Source: UBA1140 sp964573285 (GTDB lineage Bacteria; Campylobacterota; Campylobacteria; Campylobacterales; Sulfurovaceae). From it: DNA of 13,069 bases. Location: the NCBI GenBank assembly GCA_964573285.1, contig CAZNJD010000039.1:1-13069 (forward strand), in the 5' to 3' direction. A program made the position numbers and the translations under genes. The first letter of the stretch is position 1. Each line of letters starts with the position of its first letter. Below, one piece after another: positions 12,152 through 13,069 of the stretch. The notes under the pieces were generated by a model. The model was not told the DNA's origin and searched no databases. It saw only the letters and a program-made list of their open reading frames with translations.

Positions 12152-12894
12152 GGAATGATATATCCAAATTTTTTAAATATTTTTGAAGCTTTTTTACTAA
12201 AAATAAAACTATAAAATGCTGATACTGCCATACTTTTTTCTCCAGATTTAAGTATAACTATACCTTGGTCAATAGGTGTATAGAGTTTATGGTCAACTTC
12301 GCTCCAATTTTCACCTTTTTTAAAATGTGACATATATGGGCTATAGAGTGAAGATTTGGCTATAAATCCTATATCAGTAGCTTTCATAGTATAAGTAACT
12401 GTTTGAGAAATAGATTCTGCATATATAAATTTACTTTTAATATCATTATATATTTTTGCATTTTTTAGAGCCTCTGCTGTAGCTATACCATATGGGGCTG
12501 TCTTGGGATTGGCAACAGCTATTTTTTTAATATCCTTGCTTCTTATTAGCTTAATACCTTTTGAAAAATCTCTCTTTTCTCTACTTAGATATGCTAATAA
12601 ACCTTGTGCATAAACTAAAGGTCTAGTTACTGCAAATCCCTCTTTATAGAGTGTTTGTGGGTAGAACATATTTGCACCCATAAATATTTGATATGGAGCT
12701 TTGTTTTTAATTTGTGCTGTTAGTTTTCCTGTACTTCCTAGGGTTACTTGTACTTTAATATTTGGATAGATTTTGTTAAACTCTTTTTTTAAATCATTAA
12801 TAGCATAACTTACATTAGCCGCAACAGCTATTTTTATGGTCTCTGCTATAGTAAAATTACTTAATAATATTATAAGTAAGATTTTTAATCTCAT
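12148..12894 (-). CDS. modA: Molybdate/tungstate ABC transporter substrate-binding protein ModA
   Basis: Periplasmic protein that captures molybdate (or tungstate) and delivers it to a ModBC transporter. It has 248 residues with a signal peptide ending about Ala17 (LSNFTIAET). The oxyanion site segments of the family are visible: AANVSYAI (25-32), GSTGKL (53-58), NPKTAPYG (129-136) and DIGFIAKSSLY (174-184). The hinge-side IFMGANMFYP (70-79) is a variant of the usual DVFxSAD. AAAGG stands 6 bases before ATG. It is the first gene of a two-gene unit with the double-TOBE protein. The permease and ATPase genes must lie elsewhere, if present. Molybdate and tungstate specificity cannot be separated from sequence. 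Confidence 0.92.
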   Translation of the reverse strand: MRLKILLIILLSNFTIAETIKIAVAANVSYAINDLKKEFNKIYPNIKVQVTLGSTGKLTAQIKNKAPYQIFMGANMFYPQTLYKEGFAVTRPLVYAQGLLAYLSREKRDFSKGIKLIRSKDIKKIAVANPKTAPYGIATAEALKNAKIYNDIKSKFIYAESISQTVTYTMKATDIGFIAKSSLYSPYMSHFKKGENWSEVDHKLYTPIDQGIVILKSGEKSMAVSAFYSFIFSKKASKIFKKFGYIIP

Positions 12895-12999
12895 TTTTTT
12901 CCTTTGGATAGATAATTTAGTTCAAATCATAGTACCTTTTTCAATAGAAAATCATAGAAAACAGAATTTTTAGCTCTATTTATGATATTTCTACATCCC

Positions 13000-13035
13000 A
13001 AGTTTCACCTCACCTAGAAACTTCAAGAGTTTCTA
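13000..13035. repeat. Overlapping inverted repeats upstream of modA
   Basis: Arm A AAGTTTC (13000-13006), arm B TAGAAACTT (13015-13023) and arm C AGTTTCTA (13028-13035) are mutually complementary so that B can pair with A (7 bp) or with C (8 bp), but not both. They lie about 105-140 bases before modA. They may be alternative RNA hairpins, repeated protein sites or part of the coding end described at 13010-13069. Confidence 0.35.
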
Positions 13036-13069
13036 AAAAATTACCGTTAAGATAATTTGTCAAATAGGG
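13010..13069 (-). CDS. Possible C-terminal end of a leftward gene (partial)
   Basis: On the minus strand a frame is open from the window edge to TGA (13012-13010), giving 19 residues ending NGNFLETLEVSR. The other two minus frames are closed by stops near the edge. The peptide looks protein-like, but an open run this short is expected by chance fairly often. If real, this gene would precede modA on the same strand, 115 bases upstream. The 115-base gap itself holds only the modA ribosome site and AT-rich sequence. Confidence 0.25.
   Translation of the reverse strand, partial: PYLTNYLNGNFLETLEVSR

Noticed and set aside
11976..12158. Open frame antisense to the double-TOBE gene
   Set aside because: Shadow frame; the minus-strand gene has duplicated domain structure and a coupled start.
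1..13069. Mobile elements, CRISPR arrays, tRNA or rRNA genes, prophage, defence or toxin-antitoxin systems
   Set aside because: No transposase, integrase, regularly spaced repeat, cloverleaf or defence-type gene pair was seen; the coding content is metabolic and redox.

Overview
This is a low-GC (roughly one third G+C) bacterial chromosome segment. Protein wording, gene order and promoter style point to a Campylobacterota (epsilonproteobacterial) genome, most likely a free-living sulfur-oxidising type such as a Sulfurimonas or Sulfurovum relative. The assignment rests on family resemblance and on the pairs dapB-purF, trxA-trxB and queD/queE/moaA, which I remember as neighbours in Campylobacter-type genomes. 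No database was consulted.

Layout. Bases 1-92 hold the 3' end of an unidentified rightward gene. Bases 107-3683 are a leftward block read trxA, trxB, dapB, purF: thioredoxin, its reductase, a lysine/peptidoglycan enzyme and the first purine enzyme. A leftward phytanoyl-CoA-dioxygenase-like gene (3776-4558) follows, divergent from a rightward glycogen pair glgA-glgB (4641-7870, 4-base overlap). Next come rightward cofactor and modified-base genes: moaA (molybdopterin), queE (7-deazaguanine), a secreted thioredoxin-like protein, a 42-codon small ORF that looks frameshifted, and queD. A lipid-anchored c-type cytochrome with a long helical stalk follows (11128-11691). It converges on a leftward pair, modA (molybdate-binding protein) and a double-TOBE protein, without modB or modC in the window. 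The right edge may hold the end of one more leftward gene.

How the genes work together. trxA/trxB form a cytoplasmic disulfide-reducing pair. glgA/glgB extend and branch glycogen, but the ADP-glucose-forming glgC is not here. moaA and modA/TOBE both serve molybdenum cofactor, one making the pterin and one capturing the metal. queD and queE catalyse consecutive steps toward preQ0/queuosine. These are mostly housekeeping genes and no mobile element, CRISPR array, tRNA or rRNA is visible.

The most unusual features are in the gaps and in motif details: a small ORF before queD whose three frames join into a sensible peptide if two single-base losses are restored; a mirror-image pair of -10 elements between the dioxygenase gene and glgA; a near-perfect 30-bp palindrome between trxB and dapB; an FNR/CRP-like site before the cytochrome; an expanded iron-sulfur loop in QueE; and a Lys in place of the usual 2-oxoglutarate-binding Arg in the dioxygenase.
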